Source of the DNA: Puccinia triticina
Lineage: Eukaryota > Basidiomycota > Pucciniomycetes > Pucciniales > Pucciniaceae
Assembly (NCBI RefSeq): GCF_026914185.1
Contig: NC_070564.1
Location: 2,914,001-2,978,000 of the forward strand
Length of the DNA stretch: 64,000 nucleotides
Direction of reading: 5' to 3'
Shown: positions 32,690 through 44,853 of the stretch, piece after piece
Numbering within the stretch: position 1 is the stretch's first letter
How the letters are laid out: each line of letters begins with the position of its first letter
Translations under genes and position numbers: made by a program
Notes under the pieces: generated by a model
Databases searched by the model: none
Seen by the model: only the letters and a program-made list of their open reading frames with translations
Told to the model about the DNA's origin: nothing

Positions 32690-34370
32690 CCTGTAGTCAC
32701 TATAGAGACTCAGGCTCACAACTTTGGTCATTTCTTGGTGTTTCTGCAACTATAACTCATCCCAGCCTGGGAATTTTTCCAAAATATTGGTACCAAAATG
32801 TTTACAAGCACACAAAGTTTCATAATGTAGCTTTGCTGACCACAAAACCCCCAAGTGTAGCACCTACAGTCTGATCTGTTTCCAAATATCACTACTTTGG
32901 TAGCTTCTTGGTTTTTCTGGCACTATATCTCATCCCAGCGTGGGAATTCTTCTGTCATATTGTAACACAAATATTTAAAAGCATTCAAAGTTTCATTATT
33001 TACCTTTCATGACCACAAAACCCCCAAATGAAGCAGCTACGGTCTGATCAGTTTCCAAATATCACTACTTTGCACTGCCAGAATAATTAGCTGGGTTAAG
33101 GTTATCCAAGTTAAGCTGGGATGAACACAACCAATTTAAACTTGGTTGATCTTAACTGATGAAATATAAATCCAAGGTACCCCCCTTGGATTTATATTTC
33201 ATTGGTCAAGATCAACCCATTTTGAATTGGTTGAGTTTATCCCAGTTAAACTGGGATGACTTCATCCCAGCCAAATATGCTGGCAGTGTTGGTAGTTTCT
33301 GGGTGTTTCTGTTGCTATATCGCATCCCAGCGGGGAAATTCTTCTGCCATATGGTTACCAAAATGTTTACAAGCGGCCAAAGTTTCATTAAGTACCTTTG
33401 CTGACCACAAAACCCCCAAATGTAGCAACTACAGTCTGATGAGTTTCCAAATATCACTACTTTGGCAGTTTCTGGGTGTTTCTGCCACTGTATCTCATCC
33501 CAGCGTGGGAATTCTTCTGCCATATGATTACCAAAATGTTTACAAGCATCCAAAATTTCATTACGTACCTTTGTTCACCACAAAACCCCCAAATGTAGCA
33601 ACTACAGTCTGATCAGTTTCCAAATATCACTACTTTGGCAGTTTCTGGGTGTTTCTGCCACTATATCTCATCCCAGCGTGGGAATTCTTCTGCCATATGG
33701 TTACCAAAGTGTTTAAAAGCGTCCAAAATTTCATTACGTGCCTTTTTTCACCACAAAAACCCCAAATGTAGCAGCTACAGTCTGATCAGTTTCCAATTAT
33801 CACTACTTTGGTAGTTTCTGGGTGTTTCTGCCACTATATCTCATCCCAGATGGTTACCAAAATGTTTAACAGCGGCCAAAATTTCATCTTGTAACTTTGT
33901 TCACCACAAAACCCCCAAATGTAGCAGCTACAGTCTGATCAGCTTCCAAATATCACTACTTTGGCAGTTTCTGGGTGTTTCTGCCACTATATCTCATCCC
34001 AGCGTGGGTATTATTCTGCCATATGGTTACCAAAATGTTTACAAGCCCCCAAAGTTTCATAATGTACCTTTGCTGACCACAAAACCCCCAAATGTAGCAG
34101 CTACAATCTGATCAGTGTCCAAATATCACTACTTTGGGAGTTTCTGGGTGTTTCTGCCAATATATCTCATCCCAGCGTTGGTATTCTTCTGCCATATGGT
34201 TACCAAAATGTTTACAAGCGGCCAAAAGTTCATTATGTAAATTTGATCACCACAAAACCCCCAAATGTAGCAGCTACAGTCTGATCAGTTTCCAAATATC
34301 ACTACTTTAGCAGTTTCTGGGTGTTTCTGCCACTATATCTCATCCCAGCGTGGGTACTCTTCTGCAATAT
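32690..34370 (+). repeat. 173-bp satellite array, block 1
   Basis: Head-to-tail monomers marked by TCTGATCAGTTTCCAAATATC at 33608, 33781, 33933, 34107 and 34280 (spacing 173, 152, 174, 173). Every monomer also holds CATCCCAGCGTGGG and CAAAACCCCCAAATGTAGC. About 8.5 copies, with edge copies diverged. A MITE interrupts it at 33073. Confidence 0.92.
33073..33288. mobile_element. CACTA-like MITE in the satellite
   Basis: 216 bp, ends CACTGCCAG and CTGGCAGTG, with nearly palindromic arms, flanked by TTG on both sides (33070-33072, 33289-33291). Comparison with neighbouring monomers shows a single TTG at the empty site. A CACTG start and 3-bp duplication fit CACTA (CMC). Confidence 0.8.
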
Positions 34371-36948
34371 CCAAGTTTATTAAAGACAGACAAACACAAA
34401 AACAAAAATCAAGGGTTTCCCCTACAGATCATTCAAAAAAACACTCCGCAACCTCCACACTAGACCCACTACCCATCCTCTCCTAGAGAGGGTTAAAGTA
34501 GTTGGAAGATGACCACCAGTGCCCCGCATTTAAGGCAATTGCAAAGGGGGGTCACCAAGAATTATTCCTCAGACTTCGCAAATGCAACAGCGGAGGGGGT
34601 TGAGTCAACTGTGGCTGGAATTGCAGCACAAGAATTAACCCTTGGACTGTGCAAGTGCAACAGCGGAGGGGTTGAGTCAACCAACTGCCTGGAATTGCAG
34701 CTCCGTCGGTCAACTGCCAATATAACACAATCATCAATGTTGCCCTTTTATAGGCTCCATCTCAACTCCACCCAATGCCCACCTTGCCACAACCGCCGAC
34801 CAACGTATCCTGTCTCTAAGACAACAGCCCCTTACCCTCTCAACCAACCTTCCCCACTACAGTTTTCCCACACGACCAAACAGCCTCAACATCCCCAACA
34901 ACACAACCATGCAACCGACTCCACCACAAGTACATCTTGTTGTTCCGCTCCTTCTAAGACCTTCTTTTGCCTCTTCCAACGTGCTTTGTCCTACGCAAAC
35001 GCCACGCCACCGGTTGAACCATAAACCACCTTGCACCAAGTTTTCTCCACCTTACGTACACGCAACCCAGTCGCGGCCCCCCTCAACCGCGGTCTACTCC
35101 AGATCAACAACAGGCAACATAACTACAACAGTCAACCTCATTTGTCTCATCCAAACCGCGGCACACCGCGTAATCTCACTCAGCCGCATGCGCTGTTTTT
35201 CGGGCGACCTCACACCAACCTTTGCTCTGTCAACCATGCAGTAAAAAGGTCAAATCAAACCTTCCCAGTAAGCATAGCTTACCCGTCTCTCCACCATCTA
35301 GACCCGCACCCTTGCATTCTAACCAGCCTGAAAGAGGCCCCCATGTACATACTAAAATATCCAATCTTGCTTTGAATTCAGCGCAGGCCCAACTGATCAC
35401 TCACATTAATGAACCTACAATCCCGCCCGAATTCCAACCATGGCAGACTATGGCGACTCGCTTGTGGCGTATGCTCTGAACGTGCCCGTCTTGGCCCTCT
35501 CCGCGACTAGATCAGTATCATGACTACATCCCATGCTTCATGTAGACTCTTCCGCGGTGTTTGCTTTGACCGAACTCACGTTGCTTGACCGCCGCTTCTT
35601 GCAGGCCAAATTGACTTCGATTGCGAACATTGTGAACTTTACTGCCCGATGAATGCTTGGGGGCGATTGGGTAAGTTCCCTCTCGTCATCCCAGCCATCG
35701 TGAGCCTAGCCCAATAGTGTGGAGACATTTATTGATGTTGAAGCTGACACCAACTTTGTTACATTAACACCTGGATGGGCCATACCAAGGCTGTCTCGCC
35801 CACCCGACTCTTTCCAGAGAGTGGTCATTTATTAATGGGCGCGAGTATGGACACTTGGGACAAAGTAAGTACTCCTCGCCCTTCAACCGTTTATTATGCC
35901 AAATTGTTTTTTACAGATTCAACCAGTAGGAATTTTATTTGCAGGATGATGGAAAAAAACCTCTTCCACTTTGTTCTGCCCAATATTTGAGCAGATGACA
36001 GGCCATTGACCACAACCCACGCGCTGATTTTTCCAAGTATTGATCATAGAAAAATTGTTCTTGCACTTCAATAAATTGTGTAAATCCTGTATAAAGTCTT
36101 CTTTCTCAATGATTTCCTGATCTTCTTGATCAATTTTCTTCTAGAAGTCTACTAAAACCTGTAAATCAGTTTCAATGAATTATTCTGTTATTTCCACTTT
36201 TTCATCTTCCTTTCTAAATAAAATAAAAACATTGTGGACAAGACAGTCACTGTTTTGTTGATTTTTTTCATAAATTCAATTATTGTGGATATCTCAGTTG
36301 ATCTAATGTGTTAATTAGCTGATTCCATGCTTATTGTGAGTGGTTTTCGAATTTCTTGGTTTAAAATAAAACATCTATCAAAACCAATTCTTTCATTTGA
36401 TATTCTCAGTATATTTCAGAAGTCAAAGGTACTCTCTGGTCTTGTATAATTTGATATGGGTATGGCTCAGTTCTCTGCCAGGATCTTTGAAGTTCATGAA
36501 TAATGAGCAGAAAATTTTCTCCTTGCAGAAAGATTTCTTGATATTTTACTTGGGCAAAGGTGAAACGGATCACCCTGATGACATTGCTGATTGAGTTCCT
36601 GTTGATGAATGGCTTCAAACACCAATTCATGTAAAGGAACTATGATAACTGCAAGTTCTTCAAGGCAAATGTGTTTGCACTTAACAAGGCTTTGAAACAT
36701 TCACATACCTGATTGAGGAATCCTCAATAAATTATTTTGATTTCATTGAGAATTCAAGGGAGTGTCCTATTGATTCTGCTTGAAAATTTGTTTTTCATAT
36801 TTACCATTGATGAGAAAATACCAACAATTGGGGGGGGGGGGGGGGCACACAATTGAGGGAATGTTAAATAAATCAGTTCTGGGTAGTGGTAGCCTACACT
36901 GGTGCCTGATATAGGGTGTGCAGCGGCGCAGCCGCCTTTGCCTCTAGT
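34371..36948. other. 2.6-kb insertion of unknown type in the satellite
   Basis: Satellite stops at TCTGCAATAT and resumes at GGTTACCAAAATG. The insert has a duplicated block of about 65 bp (34569-34630 and 34642-34705), a PRP17-like exon (35766-35864), AT-rich sequence and a run of 16 G (36830-36845). I find no terminal repeats and no transposase. A proline/threonine-rich frame at 34509-35024 has no recognisable domain. Confidence 0.6.
35766..35864 (+). pseudogene. Exon fragment of a PRP17/CDC40-like WD40 splicing factor
   Basis: Reads NTWMGHTKAVSPTRLFPESG and HLLMGASMDTWDK, followed at once by a GTAAGT donor. Prp17/Cdc40 WD40 proteins have a very similar first-blade segment (HTWtGHTKgVSaiRlFP.SGHLL.SasMDtkiklWd). 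Here the strand before WD is shortened by a few codons. By family the full protein acts in the second step of splicing. No other blades are visible around it, so it is a displaced fragment, not a gene. Confidence 0.6.
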
Positions 36949-37051
36949 GGTTACCAAAATGTTGAAAAGCCCCCAAAGTTTCATTGTGTACCTTTGCTGA
37001 CCACAAAACCCCCAAATGTAGCAGCTACGGTCTGATCAGTTTCCAAATATC
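36949..37051 (+). repeat. 173-bp satellite, block 2
   Basis: Part of one monomer between the 2.6-kb insertion and the Gypsy element. Confidence 0.85.
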
Positions 37052-37242
37052 TGTTATGAGCCGCGCTTGCGCGCCGTAGCGCTCCCCAGAGGCATGTCAC
37101 TCCATTGTACATACATGTCACGCTCTCCAAACCACAAGGGAGAGCCGGGGAAAGATCATCTAACTTTCCCCATCTAGCAATCTACTATTTAGCTAGACAG
37201 CCTGAACAGAAGCCTTCCTTCCCCGACAGACTGAACCTAACA
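37052..37242 (+). repeat. Gypsy 5' LTR
   Basis: 191 bp; differs from the 3' LTR at a handful of positions. Confidence 0.92.
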
Positions 37243-37438
37243 TATTGCTAGATCCAAAACACGGGGAACAAGGCCAAAACCAGAAAGAAACCAAACCAGA
37301 AAACCGAACTCAAACAGGAAACCAACCAAGCTAACCCAGAACAAGGAACCAAACGTCAAGCCAAGTCAGAATGGATAACCAAACAAGACAACCAATCTCC
37401 GTCTGAATTGAACACAGACCCTGACCTACCGACACCAG

Positions 37439-38414
37439 ATGGCCGACGACGCTGCAGCTCTACGTGCTCGGGTGGACGAACTCTTGGCCGCCGTTCAGGA
37501 AGAGAGGGGACACCGCCAACGAGCCAAAGCGGACCTAGCATCAGCTCGAGCAGGTATGGTCGCACCCGCCGTAGTCCCTATGGTACCCGATCAGATACCG
37601 GCGGACGCCCCTGCGAAAGGACCCAAAATTGGCCTCCCGGACAAGTACGATGGCACCAGAGGAGCCAAGGCGGAGGTTTACGTCACTCAGATCGGGCTTT
37701 ATGTCCTCTTGAACCCCAGGATGTTCCCCGACGACCAGAGCAAAGTAATCTTCTCGGTCTCATACTTAACCGGCCAAGCAAGCCGAGTGGGCCCAGCCCT
37801 ACACGGCGAAACTGTTTGCAGGACAGCCGGTCACCTATCTCGAGTTTTCAACAGCCTTCCAAATGATGTACTACGACACCAAGCGCAAATCTAGGGCTGA
37901 GAAAGCTATCCGACAACTGAAGCAGACGAAATCGGTGGCACATTATACCTTCCAATTCAACCAGCACGCCGCTAACACGGGCTGGGAAGTATTGAACCTC
38001 ATGAGTCAGTACCATCAAGGCCTCAAGAAGGACATCCAATTAGCACTGGTCCTCGCGAGGGTGCATTTCACGGCGCTCACGGACCTCTGCAACCTGGCAT
38101 TAAAAATCGACAACAAAATCAATGGCGCCGATCCATGTGCTCCGGATTCCACCTCGACAGGCGGGCCCAATGCGATGGATCTATCGGCGATGCGTGGGAC
38201 TCTCTCAAACACAGAAAAGGCCAGACTTTTTTTCTATTGCGGCGAAAAGGGCCACATAGCCAGGGGATGCCCAAAGAAGGGGAAAGGGAAGGGCAAATCG
38301 GCGGCGCGAATCGCGGAGTTGGAAGAGGAGGTACGCCGACTGAACACGAGCATCGGGACGAGTGGAGGCGCAGGAAGGGCGGAGGAGTCAAAAAATGGCG
38401 CTGCTCGGGAGTGA
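37439..38414 (+). pseudogene. Gypsy gag, frameshifted
   Basis: Starts MADDAAALRARVDELLAAVQ with a coiled-coil-like N-terminus, then the capsid-type segment PKIGLPDKYDGTRG. The frame changes near 37830-37860 and continues as MMYYDTKRKSRAEKAIRQLK to the stop at 38414. A CCHC knuckle lies near 38235-38275 (FYCGEKGHIARGC), but the first Cys is Phe, so zinc binding is probably lost. The protease frame overlaps the 3' end. Confidence 0.8.
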
Positions 38415-38904
38415 AGGTTGTGCCTCCCCCAAGCAGTAGGGATATTGTAATCGCCAAAGTAGGATCTTGTAATATTGTCAACACCAATGCAATCGATCCG
38501 CGGCTGTTCGCTAGCCTTTCCTTCTTTACTTTACAGAACCCCCGAGCCACAACCCCCCTCTCTGCCACATTCCTGATTGACTCAGGAGCCACTCACGACG
38601 TACTGAGTGAACAATTTGCCACCAGAATGGACCTGAGACTGGTCCATTCACCAGTTGAGAGAACCATTTCCAGCTTTGATGGATCCAAGAGCCGGTCCTC
38701 TAAAGAGACCCGACTCCTACTTGACTCAGACTCGGACCCTACAACCTTTATCATCACACGGCTTAAGGACGCGTACGACGGGATTCTGGGAATGCCCTGG
38801 ATCAGGAAGCATGGGCACCGCATCGATTGGCGTGGACGCCGACTAACACCAAGCCAGAAAAGGATCGCCGCTGTTGAGACAGTGTCGCCACCTCCGCCAA
38901 AAAC

Positions 38905-39620
38905 CTCGCAGGACGGGGAGGAGCCCGACGCGAGGCAAGCGAGGAGAAGTGACGAGGGGCTGCCCGCCTCGTGCGGGATAACGCCCCCGCGATGTGAGTC
39001 CATTGACAACTTTCACCCCGTGACTCAGTTGGGAGCAACTGGCAAGCGGATTCAATTACTAGGACAATATTCCGAGCCAACACCGATGCACCAGACCGAC
39101 GGGACCTGTGAGGACAGCGACAGACCGGAAGCGGGACACATCCGGACCACACCACTGGACACCATCGCGGCCGCCGCGGCGGTTTCGTCTATGCCAACAA
39201 GAGCCTCCAGCGACGGGGAGGAGCCCGTAGGGAGGTACGCGAGGCAAAGTGACGAGGGGGTGCCCGCTATAAGCGGGATAACGCCCCCGCGATGTGAGTC
39301 CACCAACCATCCTCCATCAGATTTGTTGAAGGAAACTGGCAAGCGGGCATGCCCCTTAGAACATTCTCCACAGGACCTCCGGATATCACACGTCGAGATG
39401 GCAAAACATGGGACCATCGCAGCCATTCCAATGGCTTTGTCTATACCAAAAAAAACCTCCAGCGACGGGGAGGAGCCCGTAGGGAGGCCAGCGAGGTTAA
39501 ATGACGAGGGGCTGCGCAACTTGTGTGCGATAACACCCCCGCGATGTGAGTCCAACACCTCTCCCATTCACCAAATGTCCATAAGAACAACTGGCAAGCG
39601 GGCACACCCTGTAGGACTTC
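38905..39620 (+). repeat. Threefold repeat of about 240 bp in the pol linker
   Basis: Copies start near 38905, 39205 and 39450, each encoding SDGEEPvgRxARxxDEG, then GITPPRCES and TGKR. Spacer lengths differ. Confidence 0.85.
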
Positions 39621-39767
39621 ATAGATCAGCGGCTATGGACGTGGCTAAGGTTGCTTGGAGCACCTCGGCTCAATTAGCGGCGCAGGCGAAACGGGACGTG
39701 CCTCCCAAGTCAGTCGAGGAGCTGGTCCCACACAGGTATCACCGCCACCTCGGAATGTTCAGGAAAA

Positions 39768-39973
39768 GTTCCAACGGTGGGCCGCTAAACTAAACTAAAT
39801 AAATCTACACAAATCTACCAGCGTAGCGTTCCTTACCGTGCTCCACTACAGCCAAAGCACTACTCCAGAGGGACGTTTGTGGCGCTACACTAACACCCAT
39901 CTAGCATTTCATCAGTTTCTACTTGCGTAGATTTGTGTAGTTTGGTGTAGTTTAGTTTAGCGGCCCACCGTTG
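39768..39973. mobile_element. MITE of the CAAC-GTGGGCC family in RT
   Basis: Inverted ends CAACGGTGGGCCGCTAAAC; flanked by GGAAAA (39762-39767, 39974-39979). Removing it rejoins the frame as FRK-TEAQQL. Related ends occur at 58661 and 59639. Confidence 0.8.
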
Positions 39974-41020
39974 GGAAAACCGAAGCACAACAACTACCAC
40001 CCCGACGCAATTATGATTTCCGAGTTGATTTGATACCCGGAGCGGTCCCCCACGCAAGCAGGATAATTCCACTATCCCCTGCGGAGAATGAGGCTCTGGA
40101 AACGTTGATTAGAGAGAGATTAGAGCATGGGACCATCCATAGGACTACATCCCCGTGGGCAGCTCTGGTTCTGTTTACAGGAAAAAAAGACGGCAATTTG
40201 CGGCCTTGTTTTGACTACCAAAGGCTGAATGCGGTTACGGTAAAGAACAAATACCCGCTACCGCTCCCGATGGATTTAGTGGACAGTCTGTTAGACGCAG
40301 ATACGTTCACCAAGTTAGACCTGCGCAACACATACGGCAATCTCCGGGTGGCAGAGGGCAACGAAGAGAAGTTGGCGTTTGTGTGCCGGGCGGGGCAGTT
40401 TGCACCTCTCACTATGCCTTTTGGCCCAACGGGAGCACCCGGGTTCTTTCAATTTTTCATTCAAGACATATTATTGGGAAGGATTGGCAAGGATACAGTG
40501 GCATATCTCGACGACATTATGATCTATACACAGCGCGGCACGGACCATGAAGGAGTGGTCAAAGAAATCCTGGAGATACTCAGCAAGCATCAACTTTGGC
40601 TTAAGCCGGAGAAATGCAAATTCTCCAGAGCCGAAGTCGAGTAACTTGGTCTACTTATCTTGTGTAACCGGGTGAGGAGGGACCCGGAAAAAGTTAAAGC
40701 GGTTTTGGATTGGCCGGCGCCCACCAACGTGACTGAACTCCAATGGTTCATTGGGTTCGCTAACTTCTACAGGCGGTTCATTAGTCACTTCTCGCGGACA
40801 AGAAGGCCACTACACGACCTCACTAAATAGGGAATCAGATTTGTGTGGAATAAACAATGCAACAAAGCGTTCAAGAGCCTCAAGACGCTATTCACATTGG
40901 CACCAATTCTGAAGATAGCAGACCCGTACAAACCATTCCTACTGGAGTGTGATTGCTTGGATTTTGCACTAGGCGCAGTTCTCTCACAAGTGTGCACGAA
41001 GGACAACAAGTTACATCCGG

Positions 41021-41742
41021 CGAGTGTGTACAGCCTCTCCGTCAAACGCACGAAGTGCGGGAGAGGCTTGTGTCTAAAACGCGCATGCTCGCGTGTCACG
41101 GTTGGGCTTCTGAGGTCCTTTTTTTTTTGTAAAAATCCTATAAAATACACCCAAATACCCAGTCAATAATAATGTTGGGCAGGGTGTGCCCAAGATGGGG
41201 GTCTTCATCCCCATCAAGAAAGATTTTGAATTTTTCAAAAATTGTATGTGTAGGTTTTTTTACAAGCCAATTTTAGTTCAACATGACTTTGTTTTTTTTT
41301 TCTTCAAACCAAACCATTCCTTATGTAATAAATAGAGGACAAGATGGCCATCCCAGGATAGTAAACAAAATTGTTTTGAGGAATTTTGTGAAGGAGGGAT
41401 CCTGGTTCAGAAGCCAAGAATCAACTTCAGTTCAATCCTGAAGAGTCAGATTTTCAGATTTTCAAAATCTTGAAAAAATTCCTGCTGGTCCAATTTTCAA
41501 TATTTTCTTTTGAAAAGTGGATGAGGAGGTCCGCACCATCCTCCTCTATCTCTGATCCAACATTTTACCTCCGGGGAGATGGATGTACAGGAGATGCAGC
41601 CGTCCAAAAGTCGGCTACACCAAAACTGGCCAACCGTGACGCGGTTGTAAGTCAGTTTTGGACTCAAGTCCCTCCTTCGGAGGGGTCGCTCCGCGACCAG
41701 GGCTGCCCGCCCCCCCGCAGAAGAGGGACTTCCACAAGTTCG
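41021..41742. mobile_element. Hairpin-ended TIR transposon, copy 2 (non-autonomous)
   Basis: Perfect 9-bp duplication TACATCCGG (41012-41020, 41743-41751) in the RNase H region; removing it rejoins KLHPVAYLSRS. Ends CGAGTGTGTACAG and, reversed, CGAACTTGTGGAAG. Left hairpin AGCCTCTCC/GGAGAGGCT, right hairpin AAGTCCCTC/GAGGGACTT with an inner GGTCGC/GCGACC stem. Inner inverted repeat TGTCTAAAAC against GAGTCCAAAAC. No coding capacity recognised. Confidence 0.85.
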
Positions 41743-42198
41743 TACATCCGGTAGCTTATCTATCACGATCCCTCATCCAAGCGGAACGAAATTACGAAAT
41801 TTTCGACAAAGAACTCCTCGCGATTGTGGCGGCATTCAAGGAATGGCGCCACTACCTGGAGGGGAACCCCAACCGACTGAAGGCCATCGTGTACACCGAC
41901 CATAGGAGTTTAGAAAGCTTCATGACTAGCAAAAGCCTCACCAGACAACAGGCAAGATGGGCTGAAACACTGGGAAATTTTGATTTCGAGATCATTTTTC
42001 GGCCGGGCCGACAGGCGACCAAACCGGACGCACTATCCAGACGCCCAGACCTAGCGCCGAAGAAGGGGGAGAAACTGACATTCGGCCAACTGTTGAAACC
42101 ATCCAACATTACCCCTGAGACCTTCGCGGCCATTGCTGAAATTGATGAATTCTTTGTCGACAAATCCGTGGACCTAGCGGACGCCAACCACTGGTTTG

Positions 42199-43019
42199 TG
42201 TGAGAATTCCAGCTTAGGGGAACGGTGTCGAACTCATAAAATGAGAAAGACATCGGGAACTGAATCAGCTGCGGAAAATGGTAAGCAAAGGCGAACCATA
42301 TTCCGCAGTCCAAGTCTGAGCCGCGGGAGTTAAACTAAACTGTATTCATCTTTTGATGTAAACAGGTTCAACACCCACGAGCAGCAAGATTAAGCCAGTG
42401 GATTATCCCGGCGCAAAGTCACTCATCAAGAGGATCACAACCAGCGCCAAAGGTATGCGGATGTGATACCTTAAGGTAGTAGATCAGATAGGAGCTAACG
42501 CACTATTCCCCTTCTCATAAAGACAACGTAGTTGTAGGAGAACAGACCGGACCCACCGATACCGCACAACAAGCTGGTAAAACAATTGGTGAGTGTCTCG
42601 TGTTAAAAGCCTCGAAAGCGAGACAAAAGAGAAGACACTGACACAAAGCTGTTTCAATAACAGACAGTGTTAAGTCTCTTCTCAATCGTCTCGCCGAAGC
42701 GAAGTGAACAATCACTTAGGCCAAAAGGCTCACAAGAGTAAGAGAAAAACTCTACCACCAATCCCAGAAGAGAGCGGTAGAAGACTAACGTCCAACATGC
42801 ACCGTGATCGACTTGCAGAGACAGAGAACTGCATACGGGTCTCTTTTCCTTTATCACATCTATCTATCTAACAATCTCTAGTAGAGAGCGGTCTTGCTCC
42901 TGCTCTTAGGTAAAGCGCTCAACTCTGCTTTATTTAATTCCTCAAGAATAAACCTATTGTATCTACAAGATTAGTTTTATCTGATACAATGAAATCTCTT
43001 AGCTCTTTGAAATCTTTCA
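42199..43019. mobile_element. Solo LTR inside the Gypsy pol
   Basis: 821 bp beginning TGTGAGAATTCC and ending TCTTTCA, flanked by GTTTG on both sides (42194-42198, 43020-43024). Removing it with one duplicate restores the reading frame as HWFEVDILGVEQ. Orientation unknown. Confidence 0.88.
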
Positions 43020-44662
43020 GTTTGAAGTGGACATTCTAGGAGTGGAGCAGACCAACGGCGAGGGGGTAGGGGAGGACCGAGCGGACCTCATCTCAATGGA
43101 CGCCGACTTGATAAGTTTGATCCGCGCCGCTACTCCCGCAGACCCCAGACTAACACAATTAATAGGCGAGTGTCAGGACGCGTCGACCAGACAACGCGCC
43201 TACTCCTATAAGGACGGCGTATTGTACAACCAGGGGCGGATCGAGGTCCCAGGGGACGAGTCCCTTAAGACAGCAATACTACGGACCCGACACAATTGTT
43301 GACCAGCTGGCCACCCAGGACGCGCAAAGACACTAGCGCTGGTGCGGCGATGCTTTAGCTGGCCGGGACAAAAGAAGTTTGTGAACCGGTATGTCGACGG
43401 GTGTGGATCGTGCCAACGCGTCAAAGGGTCAACACAAAAGCCCTTTGGAACGTTAGAACCCCTGCCAATACTGGCGGGCCCGTGGACCATTATCTCGTAC
43501 AATGTGATCACAGATCTCCCAGAGTCAAATAACAGTGACAGCATCCTTACAGTAGTAGATCGACTCACGAAAATGGCGTATTTCATACCTTGTAATAAGA
43601 CTATGACTGCGGAACAATTAGCCGACCTGTTGCTCCGTCAAGTGTGGAAGCTTCACGGAACTCCTAAAGCAACTGTGTCCGACAGAGGGAGCGTCTTCAT
43701 TTCACAGACAACAAAGGAGCTTAGAAAACGACTAGGCATCAGATTATGCCCTTCCACCGCGTATCATCCGCAGACGGACAGACAGTCAGAGATTGTGAAC
43801 AAGGCCATTGAACAATACCTCAGGCACTTCGTCCAATACCATCAAGACGACTGGGAGGGACTGCCGGCGGTGGCGGAATTCTCACACAACAACCAGGAAC
43901 ACGTGTCCATTGGAATGTCGCCGTTTCCGGCAAACTATGGGTTTGATCTGACATACGGGGGGATTCAGTCTTCCAAACAGTGTCTGCCATTGGTTGAAAA
44001 ACGGTTACAGGTGTTAGCAACAGTACAAGAGGAATTGAAAGCGACTCTTGAAGCGGCGCAGGCATCAATGAAACTTCAATTTGACCACAAGGTGGCGCCT
44101 ACCCCAAGGTGGCAAGTAGGGGATGCGGTATGGCTGAATAGCAAACACATATCCACTACAAGACCCTGTCCCAAACTATCCCATAGATGGCTAGGACCCT
44201 TCCCCATATCAGAACAGATATCCCCATCAGTGTACAAGCTAACATTGCCTCTTTCAATGAAGGGAGTCCACCCCACATTTCATGTTTCAGTTCTGCGAAA
44301 ACACGCGCCGGACACGATTGAAGGACGCGCGGTGGAGGAACCCCAACCAGTGATGGTCGAAGGAGCGGAAGAGTGGGAGGTGGCGGAGATCTTAGACTGC
44401 AGGAAACAACGACGAAGGAAGGAGTACCTGGTGGCGTGGAAAGGTTACGGGCCAGAAGAAAACTCGTGGGAACCGGAATCAAATCTTCAAAATTGCCAAC
44501 AACTAGTCACGGAATTCGACAAAAACTTTCCAGAAGCAGCGGCGCGGCATAGGAGGAGGAGGAGATTCAAGTGAGGGGTGAGGCTTTTTCCCTACAGGGT
44601 TTTTTAACGCCACCCAGGGAGAGGACGCAGGGCCGGGGGCTTGGGCGTTAAGGGCGGGGTAG

Positions 44663-44853
44663 TGTTATGAGCCGCGCTTGCGCGCCGTAGCGCTCCCCAG
44701 AGGCATGTCACTTCATTGTACATACATGTCACGCTCTCCAAACCACAAGGGAGAGCCAGGGAAAGATCATCTAACTTTCCCCATCTAGCAATCTACTATT
44801 TAGCTAGACAGCCTGAACAGAAGCCTTCCTTCCCCGACAGACTGAACCTAAAA
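44663..44853 (+). repeat. Gypsy 3' LTR
   Basis: 191 bp; preceded by the purine-rich AAGGGCGGGGTAG. The final CA is mutated to AA. Confidence 0.92.

Larger units (their letters stand above)
38415..44574 (+). pseudogene. Gypsy pol (protease, RT, RNase H, integrase, chromodomain)
   Basis: Protease has FLIDSGATHDVL at about 38570-38605. A linker follows with three copies of a DGEEP...ITPPRCES repeat (38914-39560). RT (40030-40644) has LRPCFDYQRLNAVT and AYLDDIMIY. Stops follow at 40642-40644 (TAA after EVE) and 40828-40830 (TAG). RNase H is split by the insertion at 41021-41742 and resumes with VAYLSRSLIQAERNYEIFDK. Integrase (43027-44300) has an HHCC region with a TGA at 43300-43302; the first catalytic Asp of the usual ISxDFITDLP is Asn (ISYNVITDLP), while SDRG and the Glu of the QSE motif remain. 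The C-terminus is a chromodomain (WEVAEILDCRKQRRRKEYLV, WKGYGPEENSWEP), which in chromoviruses directs insertion to marked heterochromatin. Confidence 0.9.
37052..44853 (+). mobile_element. Chromodomain Ty3/Gypsy retrotransposon (chromovirus)
   Basis: LTRs of 191 bp at 37052-37242 and 44663-44853 (TGTTATGAG...CCTAACA; the second ends AAAA). The 5-bp duplication ATATC is perfect (37047-37051, 44854-44858) and lies within a satellite monomer. The interior has gag, protease, RT, RNase H, integrase and a C-terminal chromodomain. Three later insertions break it: a MITE (39768-39973), a hairpin-ended element (41021-41742) and a solo LTR (42199-43019). Confidence 0.93.

Noticed and set aside
34509..35024. 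A 171-codon proline/threonine-rich protein
   Set aside because: It starts within a tandem duplication, has no domain and no related frame; judged chance.
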